From Vigna angularis (Eukaryota; Streptophyta; Magnoliopsida; Fabales; Fabaceae), in contig NC_068970.1 of assembly GCF_016808095.1 (NCBI RefSeq), positions 11,576,501 through 11,640,500 on the forward strand: a DNA stretch of 64,000 nt. The letters run 5' to 3'. The notes below the pieces were generated by a model, which saw only the letters and a program-made list of their open reading frames with translations, had not been told where the DNA came from and did not search any database. A program made the translations under genes and the position numbers. This document shows, piece after piece, positions 1 through 32,248 of the stretch (the first letter of the stretch is position 1; every line of letters starts with the position of its first letter).

Positions 1-69
1 ATATGTTTAAAACAGATTTCTTGTTGGATAGATGCTTCATTTTATTGCAACTAAACATGTTTTCTGTAG

Positions 70-16251
<16,182 letters not shown>

Positions 16252-16428
16252 TAATGGAACAAACGAAAAGAAGCACGAAGGATTTACTGAGAGAAAGATA
16301 AAGCAAAAACTAGTGTTATACAGGGACGTTTGCATGGAATATAAAGGCATGCAGATGGTATGTACAGAAACAGAGCAACTAACTAAACTAACAAAACAGA
16401 AAGAGAATTTGAATTATAACAGCTAACA
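16252..16428 (-). repeat. 3' LTR of the copia element
   Basis: 177 bp, identical to the LTR at 20639-20815 except for one base. It follows the polypurine tract and is bordered on its outer side by the GTAAG target duplication. Confidence 0.95.
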
Positions 16429-16435
16429 CTCTCCC

Positions 16436-19400
16436 TTAATTCAAATTCTCGAAGGACACCATTCCAATTTTTGATCGCATATTCACGAACTTATCAATGG
16501 CTAAAGGCTTGGTACATAGATCTGCCAATTGTTCCAAAGTCTTGCAGTATGTCAACTTGATCCTTTCCTTGTTAACAACATCACGTAAGAAGTGAAATTT
16601 CACTTCAATATGTTTGCTCCTCCCATGGCTGACAGGATTCCTGGCAAGGTTTATGGCTGAAGTATTGTCTATTCTCAGCTCCACAGGTTCTTCCAGAACA
16701 ATTCTCAGCTCAGATAATAATTCTTCAATCCAAACTCCTTGGCATGCAGCATAGCAACCTGCGACATACTCGGCTTCGCAGCTGGACAGAGCAACGACAG
16801 TTTGCTTCTTGGATGCCCATGAGATGGGTGCTCCATTAATGAAGAATATGAACCCGGAAGTACTTCTCCTCTCAACAGTGTCACCACCATAGTCAGAATC
16901 GCAAAAACCTGTGACCTTCAAACAGCTTTCCTGGTTTCCAAAAGGAAACAATATTCCATAGCCAGTGGTGCCTTTGACATATCTGAGAATACGCTTGGTA
17001 GAGTCCATATGACTTTTCCTTGGTTGGCACATGAACCTGCTTATCAAGCCTACACTAAACATTAAATCAGGTCTACTGTTACACAAAAATCTTAAAGACC
17101 CAACAACCTGTTTGTATTTTGTGACATCTGCACATTCTTCAGCATCGTTATTCCCAAGTTTTATATTTGCCTCTAAAGGACTTTGAGCTGCATTGCACTG
17201 GTGCATTTGAAATCTCTCAAGTATTTCATTTGCATACTTCTGTTGGTGCATAACAATACCTCTTTCAGACCGTGTGAACTCCATTCCGAGGAAATAATAG
17301 AGTTCTCCCAAATCTGTCATATCGAAGTCTCTTTTCATGTTCATCTTGAATTTATCTACATCCTCCAGCCTTGATCCTGTTACAAGTAAGTCATCTACGT
17401 ATAAACAAACAATTAACATATTACCTTTTGATGCTTCTTTCACGTAGACACTGTGTTCAACCTTGCATTTTTCAAATCCTTGATTTATTAGAGAAGAGTC
17501 AATCCTCTTATTCCAAGCTCTGGGTGCTTGGCGTAGACCATACAAGGCTTTCTGCAACCTATAGACCTTTCTCTCATCATTCTTAATCTTAAAACCTGGA
17601 GGTTGTTGTACGTAAACCTCTTCTTCCAATACTCCATGAAGAAAAGCAGACTTGACATCAAGCTGATAGATCTGCCATCTTCGAGCACAAGCAATTGCCA
17701 CCACCATACGAATGGTTTCCAATCTCGCCACTGGTGCGAAGACCTCGTCAAAATCAATGCCCTTTTTCTGCAAAAATCCCCTGGCAACGAGACGTGCCTT
17801 ATACTTTGACACCGAGCCATCTGGATTTAGTTTTCTCTTGAATATCCATTTGACACCAATGCTACATTTTCCAGGTGGGAGATCAACTAAGCGCCACGTG
17901 TTGTTCCTTTCAATGGAGTTAAGTTCTTCCATCATAGCATTCTTCCAGACAGGTTGTTTAAGCGCATCATCAACACTCACAGGCTCTGCCTCTGCCATTA
18001 GAGCTATGTGGATTAGACTCCCTTCCTCATCAATAGCAGAATCTGAGTACGTCTCATAATCGGAAAGTCTTGAGGATCTCACAATCTGCCTTCTTGGTCG
18101 TTGATTACCAACTTCAACACTGATGTTCTCTGCAGGTTCATCCTCAGTTTCAGGTACAACCTTTGTTCCTTCTTCTTCTTCAAGATTTTCGAGAGTTTCT
18201 CGTATCACGATTCTTTTAGGATTCTTATGCATGCTGCTCCAGTCCCAGGTTTCCTTTTCTAACACAAGCACATCCCTGCTGATGACCATTTTTTGCTTCC
18301 TTGGATTGTAGAGCTTGTACGCTCCAGTGGAATGATATCCCATGAACACCATAGGTTCACTCTTGTCTTCAAGTTTGGTACGTTTCTGATCTGCAACATG
18401 AACAAACGCAAGGGAACCAAAGATTTTTAAATGCTTTACAGAAGGTGTGTTACCTGTCCATACTTCGAGAGGCACCTTTCCTTTGATACGCTTTGTAGGA
18501 CATCTGTTTAAGAGATATACAGCTGTAGCAACTGCCTCTGCCCAGAAATCACGTGGCACGTTCTTTTCTTTCATCAAACATCTTGCAGTATTCAGGATAG
18601 TGCGGTTTCTCCTTTCTACCAGAGCATTATGTTGTGGGGTATATGGAGCAGTAACTTCATGACTTATACCTTTCTTTTGGCAGAAATCTTCAAACGCATG
18701 AGAGGTAAACTCACCTCCACCATCAGTTCTAAGAACCTTCAACGTCTTTCCACTTTCTCTTTCCACACCAGCAATATACCTCTTGAACACATCAAGAGCT
18801 TCTCCTTTCAATTTGATCATATAAACCCAACACATTCTGCTGAATTCATCCACGAACACGATAAAATACCTATTTCCACCAAGGGATGGTGTATCTAAAG
18901 GACCACAAATGTCCGCATGTATGATATCAAGGCATCCTTTTGATCTCATCTCTATTTCAGATTGAAAAGCTTTTCTGGGTTGCTTGCCTGCCAAACAAGA
19001 TTTACAATTATCATCTGGTATGGAAATATGTGGCATACCTGTCACCATATCCTTTTCTTCGAGCCTTTTTAAATCTCTGAAATTTAAATGTCCATATCGT
19101 AAGTGCCACTTCCAACTTTCCTCGTTCTTAACAGCTGATAGACATTGTATATTTTCGGTTCCATCGAAACATACTTGAAATGTTCTATTCTGAGAGATCT
19201 TGCTAATCAAGACTAATCTATTCTTGCTGTCGTATAGCTCAACCTTATTTTGATTTCCCATAAACACGGTAAAACCTTTCTCAACCAATTGCCCAATGCT
19301 AAGGAGGTTGCATTTCATATCAGGAACATACAACACATTTGAGATAACTACCTGAGAACCATTCCTTCTATTAATCACCACATCTCCTGCACCTTCAACC

Positions 19401-20512
19401 TTTAATGTGCTATCATCAGCGAATTTAATTTTGCTCTTCTTGGTCTGTTTAAGATTGACGAGCCACTCCTTGTTGCATGTCATGTGATTTGAACATCCAG
19501 AGTCGAGATACCAGGTCTTGTTTAAATGATTTGTACATTCTGTTGCTGTTAACACCATCAGAGTTAGCGTTGTCTCTGTGTCCGAGTCTTCTTCAGCAAC
19601 ATGCGCTTCTTTCTCCTTGCTCTTCTTCTCTTTGGATTTCTCTGGAAAACACTCAGACGCAAAGTGACCATACTTATGACAATTAAAGCATTCTATATTC
19701 CTTTTATCTTTCTTCTTTTTCCAGCTTTTCTTGTAACCTTTCTTGTCTTTTGAATCAGATGTACTAGTATCGGATTTCTCATCCGGTTCTTCATTATCAG
19801 CATTATTTCCTTCTTTCTTCCACTTTCCTTTTCTTGGTTTTCCTTCCCATTTCTTGATCTTCCTTTTCTCTTCTCCTTTTACATATCTGACTTTCAGAGC
19901 TTGATCATCACGTTTAGATTTCCTTTCAAGCTTCCTCATTTCATAGGCTTCTAAAGAACTTTGAAGTTCCTCAATCTTGAGTTTAGAAATATCCCTTGAT
20001 TCCTCAATGGCAACAACTATGTGGTCAAACATTTCCGGTAACGACCTCATGATTTTCTCGATGACCATCGTGTCTGTAATCTCTTCACCACAGGCTTTCA
20101 TTTGATTTTTGATCGTTATGACTTGACTGAAAAACTCATTTATTCGTTCACCTTCCTCCAATTCCAGATGTTCGTACTGTCTTCTAAGTGCTTGGAGTCG
20201 CACCTTCTTAACTTTTTCTCCTCCCGAATAACATCGCATCAAGATGCCCCATGCTTCTTTAGCTGTAGACGCGTTCTGAATCTTTTCAAAATGGACGTCA
20301 TCAACACATTGATGAATGAGCATCAACGCTTTATCATCTTTCTGCTTGAACTCCTTTTCTTGTCCTTCTCTGCCGGAAGAATCATCCTCTGTCTTCTCAA
20401 TGACTCCACTTACACCTTGCACACGAAACACCACCCTCATCTGGGTGCTCCAGCGGTTCCAATTTTTATCTGTTAAAATTGGAAGTTGTGATGATGAAAG
20501 ATCAGCAGCCAT
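16436..20512 (-). CDS. Copia gag-pol polyprotein, intact
   Basis: One frame of 1358 residues from the Met at 20512 ([13 protein letters not shown]). The open frame runs a further 75 codons upstream through the PBS into the 5' LTR, but that upstream Met (20737) overlaps the LTR TATA-like sequence, so it is probably not transcribed. Order by residue: gag of the UBN2/DUF4219 type (about 10-250), zinc knuckle [14 protein letters not shown] (about 275-288), aspartic protease DSGCSNHM (about 337), GAG-pre-integrase with its HLRYGH and CKSCLAGK motifs (about 465-515), integrase core with D near 534, RTDGGGEF near 595 and E near 633, reverse transcriptase (about 873-1110) with LYVDD at 1037-1041, RNase H (about 1205-1340). 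No stop or frameshift. It mediates copying and integration of the element itself. Confidence 0.96.
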   Translation of the reverse strand: MAADLSSSQLPILTDKNWNRWSTQMRVVFRVQGVSGVIEKTEDDSSGREGQEKEFKQKDDKALMLIHQCVDDVHFEKIQNASTAKEAWGILMRCYSGGEKVKKVRLQALRRQYEHLELEEGERINEFFSQVITIKNQMKACGEEITDTMVIEKIMRSLPEMFDHIVVAIEESRDISKLKIEELQSSLEAYEMRKLERKSKRDDQALKVRYVKGEEKRKIKKWEGKPRKGKWKKEGNNADNEEPDEKSDTSTSDSKDKKGYKKSWKKKKDKRNIECFNCHKYGHFASECFPEKSKEKKSKEKEAHVAEEDSDTETTLTLMVLTATECTNHLNKTWYLDSGCSNHMTCNKEWLVNLKQTKKSKIKFADDSTLKVEGAGDVVINRRNGSQVVISNVLYVPDMKCNLLSIGQLVEKGFTVFMGNQNKVELYDSKNRLVLISKISQNRTFQVCFDGTENIQCLSAVKNEESWKWHLRYGHLNFRDLKRLEEKDMVTGMPHISIPDDNCKSCLAGKQPRKAFQSEIEMRSKGCLDIIHADICGPLDTPSLGGNRYFIVFVDEFSRMCWVYMIKLKGEALDVFKRYIAGVERESGKTLKVLRTDGGGEFTSHAFEDFCQKKGISHEVTAPYTPQHNALVERRNRTILNTARCLMKEKNVPRDFWAEAVATAVYLLNRCPTKRIKGKVPLEVWTGNTPSVKHLKIFGSLAFVHVADQKRTKLEDKSEPMVFMGYHSTGAYKLYNPRKQKMVISRDVLVLEKETWDWSSMHKNPKRIVIRETLENLEEEEGTKVVPETEDEPAENISVEVGNQRPRRQIVRSSRLSDYETYSDSAIDEEGSLIHIALMAEAEPVSVDDALKQPVWKNAMMEELNSIERNNTWRLVDLPPGKCSIGVKWIFKRKLNPDGSVSKYKARLVARGFLQKKGIDFDEVFAPVARLETIRMVVAIACARRWQIYQLDVKSAFLHGVLEEEVYVQQPPGFKIKNDERKVYRLQKALYGLRQAPRAWNKRIDSSLINQGFEKCKVEHSVYVKEASKGNMLIVCLYVDDLLVTGSRLEDVDKFKMNMKRDFDMTDLGELYYFLGMEFTRSERGIVMHQQKYANEILERFQMHQCNAAQSPLEANIKLGNNDAEECADVTKYKQVVGSLRFLCNSRPDLMFSVGLISRFMCQPRKSHMDSTKRILRYVKGTTGYGILFPFGNQESCLKVTGFCDSDYGGDTVERRSTSGFIFFINGAPISWASKKQTVVALSSCEAEYVAGCYAACQGVWIEELLSELRIVLEEPVELRIDNTSAINLARNPVSHGRSKHIEVKFHFLRDVVNKERIKLTYCKTLEQLADLCTKPLAIDKFVNMRSKIGMVSFENLN

Positions 20513-20623
20513 ACTCACGAGCCAAGAACAACAATCTTGAACAACAACAGAGACACCACCAGACACAACAAAGAACAGGAGAGAACCCACAAAAAGCCCA
20601 CACGCCCAAGGTAAGAGAACCTT

Positions 20624-20638
20624 GGCTCTGGATACCAC
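20624..20638 (-). promoter_or_regulatory. Primer-binding site of the copia element
   Basis: On the minus strand, directly after the 5' LTR, reads GTGGTATCCAGAGCC. This is close to the usual plant copia TGGTATCAGAGC complementary to the 3' end of initiator Met-tRNA, with one additional C. Confidence 0.8.
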
Positions 20639-20815
20639 TAATGGAACAAACGAAAAGAAGCACGAAGGATTTACTGAGAGAAAGATAAAGCAAAAACTAG
20701 TGTTATACAGGGACGTCTGCATGGAATATAAAGGCATGCAGATGGTATGTACAGAAACAGAGCAACTAACTAAACTAACAAAACAGAAAGAGAATTTGAA
20801 TTATAACAGCTAACA
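20639..20815 (-). repeat. 5' LTR of the copia element
   Basis: 177 bp. It contains a TATA-like element (GCCTTTATATTCC on the minus strand, 20723-20735) that would place transcription start inside the LTR. One mismatch to the 3' LTR. Confidence 0.95.
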
Positions 20816-20951
20816 GTAAGGAGGAGGGAGCAGTTGTTATTAAATCAGAAATGGAGTGTGCAGTATAAAATTAAGCGATTGAAGGAAAAGAGAAAAATAA
20901 AAATTACAGTTCAGTTAATGAGCAGTTAATTAATAGAACTATAAAATAATA

Positions 20952-21049
20952 CAATTTAATTTTTATTATAAATAGTTAAGTTTTTTAGGATAGTGTAATG
21001 CAATTTGATTTTTATTATAAATAGTTAAGTTTTTTAGGACAACATAATA
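20952..21049. repeat. Tandem duplication, 49-bp unit
   Basis: Copies 20952-21000 and 21001-21049 share CAATTT(A/G)ATTTTTATTA followed by TAAATAGTTAAG and a T run ending AGGA. A few substitutions lie at the 3' end of the unit. Confidence 0.88.
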
Positions 21050-21759
21050 CAGTTAACTATAATTCCTTGTAGTTAGGTTTATTTTCCCTATCACTAAAAT
21101 TAATCATACATAAGTGATGAAAAATAAAAATATTAATTTTTTTTGTTACCTTTGATTTCTTCATTTTGTAAATTGCTATGATCCATATACATTCAAATAA
21201 TATATTTTGATTTCATGTTTTTATTGCTTATTTTAGTAGACAATGGACATAGAAATCCACAAAATAAATATTTATACATATATTAAAATAAAATAAAAAA
21301 TAATTAAATGAAATTCGATGAATAATATAAAACATACCATAAATAAAACTTGTCTGGACTATTTTGAATTTTGAACATATTATGTAACCTCTAAGATATA
21401 ATAGCGCATGGTTGTGTACGTGAAAAAAAAATGGTTTTTTATTAATATTTTCGGTTTACCTCTTTATCTTACTTTATTACGTGACTTTATTTATTAGAAT
21501 TTCTTAATTTATTTTTTAAAGATATGCTAAAAATACAGTAGTTATTTTCTAAAACAATTATTTGCTTAATATATCAAGTGATTATAAAATTCTTGATCTG
21601 ATTTTTCAGCCTAATTAATGAAATCTTTTATGTTATTTTAGGTACTTAAAAAATATGAAAAATATATTTTAAGATCTCATATGCTTACTTCATTAAGTGA
21701 TTAAAAGAATAACTATTTAATTCACCTTCCAAATATCATAAACCATGTTAGATATAATA

Positions 21760-21762
<3 letters not shown>

Positions 21763-21819
<57 letters not shown>
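21763..21819. repeat. (AT)n microsatellite
   Basis: Alternating AT run about 0.5 kb upstream of the MCM5 start. Confidence 0.9.
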
Positions 21820-21821
<2 letters not shown>

Positions 21822-21967
21822 TTTATTAAGTTACATGACCTCTTTATCAAATTTTAGTTGATAAAAAAAAAATTATTTATAAAAAAAACATACTTTAAAC
21901 ATAAGTATTTTAATAATTTTTTTAATTTAAAAAAAAAGTATTTCAAACCTCCTTAATCTTAAAACTT

Positions 21968-21969
<2 letters not shown>

Positions 21970-22012
<43 letters not shown>
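21970..22012. repeat. (AT)n microsatellite
   Basis: Second alternating AT run, ending about 80 bp upstream of the MCM5 E2F-type sites. Confidence 0.9.
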
Positions 22013-22016
<4 letters not shown>

Positions 22017-22092
22017 TTTATAATCATACGCTCCTAATCACATACGAGAGACGCTCAACCCTTACAAGAGGCAAGTGCGAGCATCAGTATTA

Positions 22093-22129
22093 CCCGCCAA
22101 ACTTTCCCGCCAATAGTTTCCCGCCAAAA
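22093..22129 (+). promoter_or_regulatory. Cluster of three E2F-type sites in the MCM5 promoter
   Basis: Three closely spaced cores: CCCGCCAAA (22093-22101), TTTCCCGCCAA (22103-22113) and TTTCCCGCCAAAA (22117-22129). All are reverse-complement forms of the TTTGGCGGGAAA type E2F site, 148-184 bp upstream of the MCM5 ATG. E2F control of MCM genes is well established in plants and animals; binding here is inferred from the motif. Confidence 0.85.
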
Positions 22130-22276
22130 GCATCGTTCGTATTGATCTCTTTCTATCTTCCTCCTACTTCAATAGAAGAAATCGAAACCGTGGGAGATTG
22201 GCTCTTCACTCTCTTTTTCCTTCTCTCCTCCAATCCAACCCAAACGAAACCCTAACGTGCCTCAGCTTGAGCGAAG

Positions 22277-27333
<5,057 letters not shown>

Positions 27334-28984
27334 TATATCTATTTCTCGACACGAGTGAGTTGTATGCAAAATGCAAAGGTATATCAAAATTTAGAGGAAA
27401 TTAGAATGACTTTGAAATTAATTAAATTCTCTGTTCTGTTTTTCAAAAGCAGTTAATATTTAACGTATAACGTAATCTTGTGAACTTCTAAACAAATTTT
27501 TTATCGTACAAACTGCAAATACCAATGGTTATTTCAAAACAAATTTGCTTCCATCCTTATTACTGATAATAGAAAATAATATCCTTACCTTTTCGTCTCA
27601 TCAGGTTCGGTATTAGGCAAGCCGCCATTGATTGCCGATAACTCTGATTCAATATGTATGGTAATGATATTTTTAAATAATGTATATCAACATTTAAGAA
27701 ATACTAGTTGGTAATTTAGCGTAAGCAAGTATAACAAGGAAAAGTAGTGGCTGACACTTTTATATGAATTAAAAGAAAACAAGAATCTATTTAAATGTTA
27801 ATTTAAGGATCTCTTTTATTTTATGAGAAGTAGATTTGAACTTAGCTTTTCTTCAGATTCTTAATTTATACCAAGGGTAAACATCATTTGGTAGATAAAA
27901 TAGCATTTTAGTATGTTAATTTGATTTTATGAAAAAAACATTGTAAGGATAAGTAAATTTACGAAATTACTAATAATTTAGATTTTTTTAATTAGTCTCC
28001 GATTATTGTTTGAAGATATCCTAGTAAAAAATAAAGTCTGTTGCATTCTTTTTATGAAATTAACAAAAATATTATTGCTATAAAAAGATAAAACAAAATA
28101 TAAACATTATATTTACTAGTGAAAAGAGTGTTTACTTTTTTTATATGATAAAAATTAATAAAATTATAATTATAAAAGTAAATATAAAATTATTATTTTA
28201 TTGTAAACAATTTTTATTTATTTTGTAAATGACATTTTATAAAAATGGTTAATTTAAAAAATTAGTCACCTAAAACTTAAAGTAAATGCAAGATTTATAG
28301 TATTAATAATTATAATGAATTAAGTATTTTAGAATGAGTATTTTATTGTGTTCGATTACAAAGTTTATAAGAATGAACTTTTATATTACCTATAAACGTA
28401 AATTATCTTATGTTTTATTAGGCAAATATTATAATATAATTTATCATTAAACCTATTATAAACTAGTATTTTCACTTTTACCATGAACGACAAAATTTTA
28501 ACCCTCTTTTTATCTTTTTTTTTACCATGATTAAAGTTAATTATTTCAAATTTACTTTATAGGAAATTCCTTTCAACAAAATTAATTCTAATTCTTATTA
28601 AATTTATAATCAAATGTTAAAATATTATAATTTTTATAGACATTCAAATATATACTAAACGTATTTAGTTAGCCTTAAAGAACAAATCTAAAATTGAATA
28701 AAACATTCAAATCAAGCATAAAGAACGACAAATCTGTCAAATCAATTTGACATACTTTTACCATTTAAATAAAATCTCCTTTTACTTTTAATTGGCTAAT
28801 CCAATAATTGGATTAATAAAAAAATGTAAAAGGCTAAAATCTTCGTCCAGACATCAATTAATACTTTAATATTATAAAATTATGCGTATATGATCTTTTA
28901 ACTAATTAAGACAGTTTGATTTAGTTGATAACTAAATAATTTTATTACTTTTTAAATGATGAAATTTGGGAACTCTGAGCATGT
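27334..28984. other. Intergenic spacer after MCM5
   Basis: Very AT-rich, containing the MCM5 3' UTR at its left end. No coding potential, RNA gene or clear repeat was recognised. Confidence 0.65.
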
Positions 28985-30643
28985 CTTCTCTTTTATTTTG
29001 GACTCACCCGGTAAATAAGGAAGGACAATATGGGGTGGCTGCCTAAACACGATTTCATATGGGGGTAGTGTTAATGGCGGAATGACATTTTGTATTGTAC
29101 CAACATTCGGCTAAAGGTAGCAATTTACTCCACTGGTATGGGGTGTCAGAACAAGGCTAACGATCTCGGTCTGGCAGTGAGTTTGAGGATAATTGAACTT
29201 AGACTCCATGAACCGCTATAAACTCTTGCCAGAACGTATTGATAAAGATGGAGTCTCTGTCATTGGTTATAGAATTGGGAAAACCATGCAGCTTGAAAAT
29301 ATTATCTAGAAATGTTTGAGCCACATCTTTTGCTATGTAAGGGTGATGTAGAGCCATAAAGTCAGGCAGCCCTTCTATAAAATCCATAGATATATCCTGC
29401 CATATGTGTCCTTGAAAGGGCAGTGGCTGTAACAACCTAGGTGCTGGAACAGTTTCATATTGAGTGTTGACAGGTGGAACACTGCTTGATAAAATCCTTA
29501 ACGTCTTTACTCATACCTTTCCAATAAAAAATGGCTTTTACCCTGTGCAAAGTGTCGTTGATTCCTGAATGGCTGCCAGTTGGAGAAGAATGGAGCCACT
29601 TTAAGATGTCTTGGAGCAGGTTCTTCCCTTTCTTCTTAGCTCATGAACAGTCCATGCAGCGTGGATGAGAATAAAGATTGGCTTGTAATTCCTGGACTAG
29701 GTGTCGTAAATTAACATCATTTAAGTAAGCATGATGTATTTTCTGAAGCATATCTGGCTGGAATTATGGACCACAAACTGGGCTCATTCTATATTAGAGC
29801 GTCGTGAGCATCCGCAACAAGATTTTCCTTTCCCAACTTATATTCGATGGAAAAATCAAATTCCATCAATTTGACCAACCATTTTTGTTGAAATACTGTG
29901 CTTAACCGCTGATGAAGGAGATCTTTAGGCTGTAATCATCAGTGCAGACTATAAACTTGGCAGGGAATAAGTAATTACGCCATTTTTGCACAGCAAAAAC
30001 TACTGCCAGTAATTATTTTTCATAAGTAGATAAGGCCTACTGCTGTGTGCTTAGGACCCTACTGATAAAGGCAATTGGGTGGTGTTCTTGCATCAGGACA
30101 GCTCCTATACCTGAACCGGAAGCATTAACTTCTAGGACAAACTGCTTATCAAAGCTAGGTAAAGCAAACACTTTAGTCATGGCTCGTGTTAATTGCTGAA
30201 AAGAATTCGCTGTTGCATTTGTCCACACAAATGCATCTTTCTTTATAAGGTCTGTCAACGGTTTTGCTAAGCAGTCAAAGCCCCTAATGAACAGGCGATA
30301 ATACCCAACTAGACCAAGAAAGCCTCGAAGCTGTTTAACCGACGTGGGGACTGACCAATTGAAGATGGCTTCTATTTTGGATGGATATGTACAAACCCCT
30401 TCCTTAGATATGAAATGACCAAGATATTCAATTCTATCCACTGCAAAAAAACACTTGGACAGTTCTGTATATAAAGAGTGAGCGCTTAAAGTAAGAAAGA
30501 CTTGTTGCAAGTGATGAAGGTGGTCTTTTAAGGTACTGCTGTAGATGAGTATATCACAAAAAAAAACAATTTAAATTCCTTAAGAACGGTTGAAAAACCG
30601 AATTCATGAGGGATTAAAAGGTAAATGATGCATTTGTGAGGCC
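28985..30643 (-). mobile_element. Truncated, decayed Ty3/gypsy retrotransposon (RT to integrase)
   Basis: Reading on the minus strand from 30643: the FGLTN... part of RT with frameshifts, a broken DDILIYSS region (about 30540), then an open stretch 30510-30037 with YLGHFISKEGV, LRGFLGLVGYYRLFI and LEVNASGSGIGAVL. Integrase core follows at 29435-29199 (WQDISMDFIEGLP ... ITNDRDSIF), and an integrase C-terminal remnant near 29060-29000. The RNase H motif has N where active elements have D (DASGSGIGA). Gag, protease, both LTRs and most of RT are missing. The right edge is the start of the next copia relic at 30644. Confidence 0.88.
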
Positions 30644-32248
30644 TCTTGAAATAATTAGTAAATCTTGAAATAGTTAGATAACCTTTGTACCTAGTTCTTT
30701 GTCCAAGAAGTCTAGGACAATGCTTTTGATGTTTCATCTCCCTATCGTATCAACCTTCAAATATATGTAAATAGAGAAACGTGTGGAGGGTTCTTCAAGT
30801 CCTCTAGAAATATATTTCTGTTTCAATATGCTACAATCAGGTGCGCGTTGTTCACGCGCCTCCTTCCGATGATCAAATATCCTTTGTTCAATCATCACTT
30901 GACTTCATGTATCACATTGAGTCCATATATGCCCTTGCTTCCTGATTTCGTAGTCATTTGGTTGGGTATTCTATGTTTTTCTCTCTCTTAAAACCCTAAC
31001 TATGCAAACCACTGAATCTTACCACTGTTGGTAGGTCTTCTCCTATGTCTCGTGAGTTTCAAACCAGGGGGAAATCTCAAATTCTCTGCAAAATCTTAAA
31101 ATCGAAAATTCCCAATTTCTTTATATTTTCGTTTTGTAATGGTGGAGCCCCAGGTTGCTTCTTTGTCACCCTCTTTGTGGCACTTAAGCACAACCAACTG
31201 CTCTTCGTTCCAGTGTGGAGCCAATACAGGGAGGCACATCCTCCATGGTGGCCGTCATGGTGACCTTTGTTTTTGTTCTGGTTTTCTTACAACCAACTTT
31301 GGATCACCCTGGCCTAAAAAATCACAAGATTCAGATGAAACCAAATTTCCACCCTGAAGGGCCCCTCTCTTGCTCAACCCTATCAAAGGTGTTGATGAAG
31401 CCTCTTATTAACACCTCATTTTGTTTGAAGTCATTTTAGAAAACAAAATGAAGGTCTTTCCATTTATTGGCTTCTGTTGGATTCATTGGTCAAGCCTCCA
31501 ATTTTGTCGAACCTTTACATCACTAGTGGAAGAGTCTTTTGAAGAGCCAAAAATCTTCCACCTTCACGGCCTGTCATCATTGCGCCGTCATTTTTGTCTT
31601 TCGCCGTGAGAGGAGTCTATTATGTTTCTGGGTGCTTTGATGAATACAAGACCAACTGCCTTTATTAGCATTCTAGTCCCTTGTAGTCTATCGTTTTCAA
31701 CCACTACAGACTACCATCCGTTATTGATGACAATCTAGTCTACCACAGTTTGTCGTTGCCTGCCACTGTTGGTTGTCGTTCACTATTGATGGTAATCTCC
31801 TTTGTCAAAGTCATCCTAGTTGAAATTTCACGGTTGTCCACTACTATCCAATATTATTCACAATTGTTAATAGCTGTTTGTGGACCTATGTTCACACTTT
31901 TGCTATCCACTAACCATTAGAAGGAGTGTGTTTGGCTATGCTGATTGGTGAGTTCAATTTGGTTTATAAACATTCTCTCTATGTTCTAAAGCAATCTCCC
32001 TATGCTTGTTTTGAAAAGTTCAACACATTGTCCAATCCTTTGGCCAAAGTTTCCACATTTATTGTCTCATTCAAGAAAAGTTGTTATTCACAGTTTGTTG
32101 GATCAAATGACCAACTTACATATGTGTTGACCAAGTTCATTAAGGAGACATCATATTGAGGGGAAGTGTTGAAATAATTAGTAAATCTATGTAATCATTA
32201 CATCTAAGGTAGGATTGAGTGTTAGATAACCTTTGTACCTATTCTCTA
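30644..32248 (+). mobile_element. Decayed Ty1/copia element with remnants of both LTRs
   Basis: 5' LTR remnant about 30644-30828 and 3' LTR remnant 32167-32248 share TTGAAATAATTAGTAAATCT and TTAGATAACCTTTGTACCT. The left copy has lost an internal piece. A degraded PBS follows near 30829. Near 31960-32155 the translation keeps a copia RT piece (LYVLKQSP.ACFEKFN) fused by deletion to the RNase H end (DQLTYVLTKFIKETS), then a GAGGGGAAG polypurine tract before the 3' LTR. The 3' LTR is cut off at 32248, where CMR1 pseudogene sequence begins. The interior 30840-31930 is too decayed to assign. Confidence 0.78.

Larger units (their letters stand above)
16252..20815 (-). mobile_element. Complete young Ty1/copia LTR retrotransposon
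   Basis: A full-length 4564-bp element flanked by perfect 5-bp direct repeats GTAAG (16247-16251 and 20816-20820). The LTRs, 16252-16428 (3' LTR) and 20639-20815 (5' LTR), are 177 bp and differ at one position (T or C within CAGGGACG(T/C)(T)TGCATGG). On the minus strand they start TGTTAG and end CCATTA, so the termini are TG...TA. A primer-binding site resembling initiator Met-tRNA lies at 20624-20638. A polypurine tract (TAAGGGAGAG on the minus strand) abuts the 3' LTR at 16429-16438. The internal gag-pol frame is unbroken. All parts needed for transposition appear present. Confidence 0.96.

Noticed and set aside
20513..20737. Use of the upstream Met (20737) as the start of copia gag
   Set aside because: That ATG overlaps the LTR TATA-like element and the following 75 residues cross the PBS. 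Gag similarity begins at the Met at 20512.
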